8,844 bases of DNA from Cenarchaeum sp. Its GTDB lineage: Archaea; Thermoproteota; Nitrososphaeria; Nitrososphaerales; Nitrosopumilaceae. Shown in pieces: positions 6,646 through 8,844 of this stretch; the stretch's first letter is position 1; each line of letters begins with the position of its first letter. A program made the translations under genes and the position numbers. Under the pieces are notes generated by a model. It ran no database searches and was not told the DNA's origin. It saw only the letters and a program-made list of their open reading frames with translations. The stretch is from assembly GCA_007570915.1 (NCBI GenBank), contig RKSK01000051.1, forward strand, positions 1-8,844. Reading direction: 5' to 3'.

Positions 6646-8498
6646 TCGCGGCCGCCTCCAGCGATCCCCTCCACGCGCGCGTGGCCTCGGCGAGGCCCGC
6701 CGAGGCGGCCGTCCCGCCGCCGCGCGAGAACACGATCCCGTCCCCTCCAAGCGACCCGACCCGCGCGCACGCCGCGCCTGCGGCTGTGGCCACCTCGAGG
6801 GCGCGCGGCGCGTCGGCGTCGCGGACCGCCACGACGTACCTCGAGTGGCCCTCCGAGTAGAGGGCCGCGGCGTCGCCGGCGCCCCCCGCGCCAGGCAGCG
6901 CGCCCAGGTCCACGTCGCAGCCCGCGCCGGCGGCGATGCAGACCTCGGCGGCGGCCACTGCCAGGCCGCCGCGCGAGCAGTCGTGCGCGGCGCGGACTAG
7001 CCCGGCGCCGTGGAGCGCAAGGACGGCCTCCATCCCCGCGCGCGACTCGGCGGCGTTGACGCGCGGCACGGCGCCGGCGAGCGTAGAGTGGACCCTAGAG
7101 TGGTACTCGGATGCCCCGAGCTCGCGGCGCGTCGTGCCGATCGCGATTAGCGCGTCGCCGGCGCCGGCTCCGCGCGCCGGCGGCATCGCGCCGGCGAGGC
7201 CCACCACGCCTATCACCGGCGTGGGCCATATGGGCCCGGACGCCGTCTCGTTGTAAAAGCTCACCTTGCCGCCCACGCACGGTATGCCCATCTCCCTGCC
7301 GTACCATGTTGGGGGACGAGAGGAGCGAGAGGAGGGCAGACGAGAGCTCGGCGCTGCCCCCGTGGGCAGGCTCGCGCAAGGCCGCCAGGCGCGCGAGGTA
7401 TTCCGGCTCGCGGGCGTCCCGCTCGAGGCGCGGCGCGTTGGCCACGACGGAGGCCGGCAGCCGCGCGACCTCCGAGCCGGCGTGCCTCACGCGCAGCTCG
7501 CCGCCCTCGGACACGGTCCCGATCCTCGAGCATGGCACGCCGAGCCTAGAGCATATCGCCTCCAGCCTGCCGGCGTCGCCGGGCGCGACTATGGCCATCA
7601 TGCGCTCCTGCGACTCGGAGGTCATTATCTCCGGCGCGCGCATGCCGCCCTCGCGGACATGCACGCCGCCGGTGTCTATGGTTATCCCCACTCCGAGCGA
7701 GTCGGCCGTCTCGGAGGCCGCGCACGAGAGGCCCCCGCCGCCGAGGTCCTTGAGCGCGCGCAGCATGCCGGCGTCGCGCGCCTCGAGTATGGCCTCTATG
7801 ACGAGCTTTTCCATGAACGGGTCCGGTATCTGCACGGCCGAGCGGTCCTCGCCCTCGAGAGCGTCGGACGCAAACTGCGCGCCGCCTATCCCGTCGCGCC
7901 CCGTCGCGCCGCCGACGAGCATGACGGCGTCGCCGGCCGATGCCCTGTTGGCGATCAGGCGATCGCGCCGGCCAAAGCCCACCGCGGCGACGTCGACAAT
8001 GGCATACCCCGCATAGCAGCTCCCAAAGCCGACCTCGCCGCCGACGGTCGGCACGCCGATGCAGTTGCCATAGTCGGCGATCCCCGCGACTGCGCGCCTA
8101 AAGAGCCAGCGCGCGTGCGCGTCGGACTCGATCTCGCCAAAGCGCAGGCCGTCGAGTATCGCCACGGGGCGCGTCCCCGCCGAGAGTATGTCGCGGATGA
8201 CGCCGCCGACGCCAGTCGCCGCGCCGCCGTACGGCTCGACTGCCGACGGGTGGTTGTGGCTCTCGATGTGGACCGTCACGACGTACCCCCCGCCTACGTC
8301 AAGGACGCCCGAGTCGTACGACGCGTCGCGCACCGCATGCGCGCCCTCGCGCGGCAGCATCGAGAGGTGCGCGCGGGACGACTTGTACGAGCAGTGCTCT
8401 GACCACTCGGCGGCCACGATTGCCTCCTCGGCGGGGCCGGGGTCGCGTCCGATCCCCCGGCGCAGCGCGGCCATCTCCTGCCCAGAGAGGCCCGTCAT
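6638..8498 (-). pseudogene. purL: purL, FGAM synthase large subunit, internal deletion and frameshift
   Basis: PurL uses ATP and ammonia from PurQ to turn FGAR into FGAM. ATG 8498 opens an excellent N-terminal part of 397 residues: SEHCSYKSSR with H35, IESHNHPSAVEPYGGAATG, DGLRFGEIES, TVGGEVGFG, DLGGGGLSCAASE and ESQERMM. At about 7308, right after LLSSPN, the conserved continuation (IASKxWVYxQYD through the CNGR and NCLNFGNPEKPE blocks) is absent, and the sequence resumes in another frame at YGREMGIPCVGGKVSFYNET, then WPTPVIGVVGL and HDCSRGGLAVAAAE to the end. By comparison with relatives about 100-110 codons are lost, and the 1861-base span is not a multiple of three. Both ends are coupled normally: ATGA overlap with purQ and an 8-base overlap with purF. 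As read it cannot make active enzyme; the loss may be an artefact. Confidence 0.9.
6655..6659 (-). promoter_or_regulatory. Ribosome binding site of purF
   Basis: GGAGG on the minus strand, inside the last codons of purL, lies 9 bases before GTG 6645. It is one of the clearest Shine-Dalgarno sites in the window. It fixes the purF start so that the nucleophile cysteine is residue 6. Confidence 0.65.
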
Positions 8499-8844
8499 GC
8501 CGCGGCCCCCGCGCCCTCGAGGAGCGAGCGGAATATCGCCGACGCCGCGCCGCCGCGCTCGCGCTCGGTCTCGGGCTCAGACGCCCGCTCTGGGTGCGGC
8601 ATCATGCCCACGACGTTGCGCCCCCTGCTGCACACGCCTGCGATGCGCGCAGTCGAGCCGTTGACGTCCTCGGTGTAGCGAAAGACGACCTGCGAGTTGC
8701 GCTCCAGGCCGCGCAGCGTCTCGGCGTCGGCATAGTAGCGGCCCTCGCCGTTTGCGACCGGTATCGGCACCTCGTCGCCTGCCGAGAAGAGCCTAGTGAA
8801 CGGCGTGTCAGGGCTCTCGACCCTGACGCGGGTCCAGCGGCAGA
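8495..8844 (-). CDS. purQ: PurQ, FGAM synthase glutaminase subunit (C-terminal part)
   Basis: PurQ is the class I glutaminase that feeds ammonia to PurL. The window holds only the last 115 or so residues, in frame from the right edge: CRWTRVRVESPDTPFTRLF, then IPVANGEGRYYAD and VFRYTEDVNGS, matching the family's VENPxTPFT and IPVAHGEGRY blocks. GMMPHPERA carries the His and Glu of the catalytic triad; the nucleophile cysteine must lie beyond the edge. VANGEGRY has Asn where many relatives have His. A GTG at 8770 is internal, not a start. The TGA overlaps the purL ATG by 4 bases, the usual coupling for two subunits of one enzyme. A purS gene, if present, would lie further right. Confidence 0.95.
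   Translation of the reverse strand, partial: CRWTRVRVESPDTPFTRLFSAGDEVPIPVANGEGRYYADAETLRGLERNSQVVFRYTEDVNGSTARIAGVCSRGRNVVGMMPHPERASEPETERERGGAASAIFRSLLEGAGAAA

Noticed and set aside
7266..8402. Long plus-strand reading frame of 378 codons opposite purL
   Set aside because: It is a complement of highly conserved PurL sequence, with low-complexity composition and no promoter or ribosome site.
1..8844. CRISPR array, insertion sequence or prophage remnant
   Set aside because: No regularly spaced direct repeats, transposase or phage genes; nearly all of the window is accounted for by housekeeping genes.

Overview
The window is GC-rich (about 70% by eye), densely coding archaeal DNA. It carries two housekeeping clusters on the minus strand, one purine gene on the plus strand, and a small pair of unrecognised genes. 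Archaeal signs are a PurP-type formate-dependent FAICAR synthetase, an archaeal-type AspRS ending in RDVDRLTP, and three isolated AT-rich TATA-like boxes 27-30 bases before start codons, as expected for leaderless transcripts. Free use of ATA, AGG and TTT codons and the lack of strongly acidic proteins argue against a haloarchaeon. My best guess is a Nitrososphaerota (Thaumarchaeota) genome of unusually high GC, perhaps Cenarchaeum-like; this is inference, not proof.

Layout, left to right. Positions 1-3091, minus strand: aspS-gatC-gatA-gatB, read right to left, with gatB cut by the window edge. The genes overlap by 4 bases or nearly touch. A non-discriminating AspRS would make Asp-tRNA(Asn) and GatCAB would amidate it to Asn-tRNA(Asn). 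Positions 3092-3314: a divergent promoter region with very GC-rich palindromes. Positions 3315-4343, plus strand: purP. Positions 4422-5035, minus strand: two small coupled genes of unknown function, the second with one C-terminal membrane segment. Positions 5212-8844, minus strand: purQ-purL-purF, purQ cut by the right edge. PurQ and PurL form FGAM synthase, PurF is the first committed enzyme of de novo purine synthesis, and PurP does a late formylation step.

The most striking feature is that aspS and purL are both broken in the same way. Each has a good N-terminal part and a good C-terminal part in different frames, and each lacks about 100-130 codons of conserved core at the join (near 2716-2741 and 7300-7308). 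These are deletions of essential catalytic sequence, not single-base slips. They could be assembly or amplification artefacts, a deletion variant, or real gene loss. All other genes look intact. I found no RNA genes, mobile elements or CRISPR arrays.
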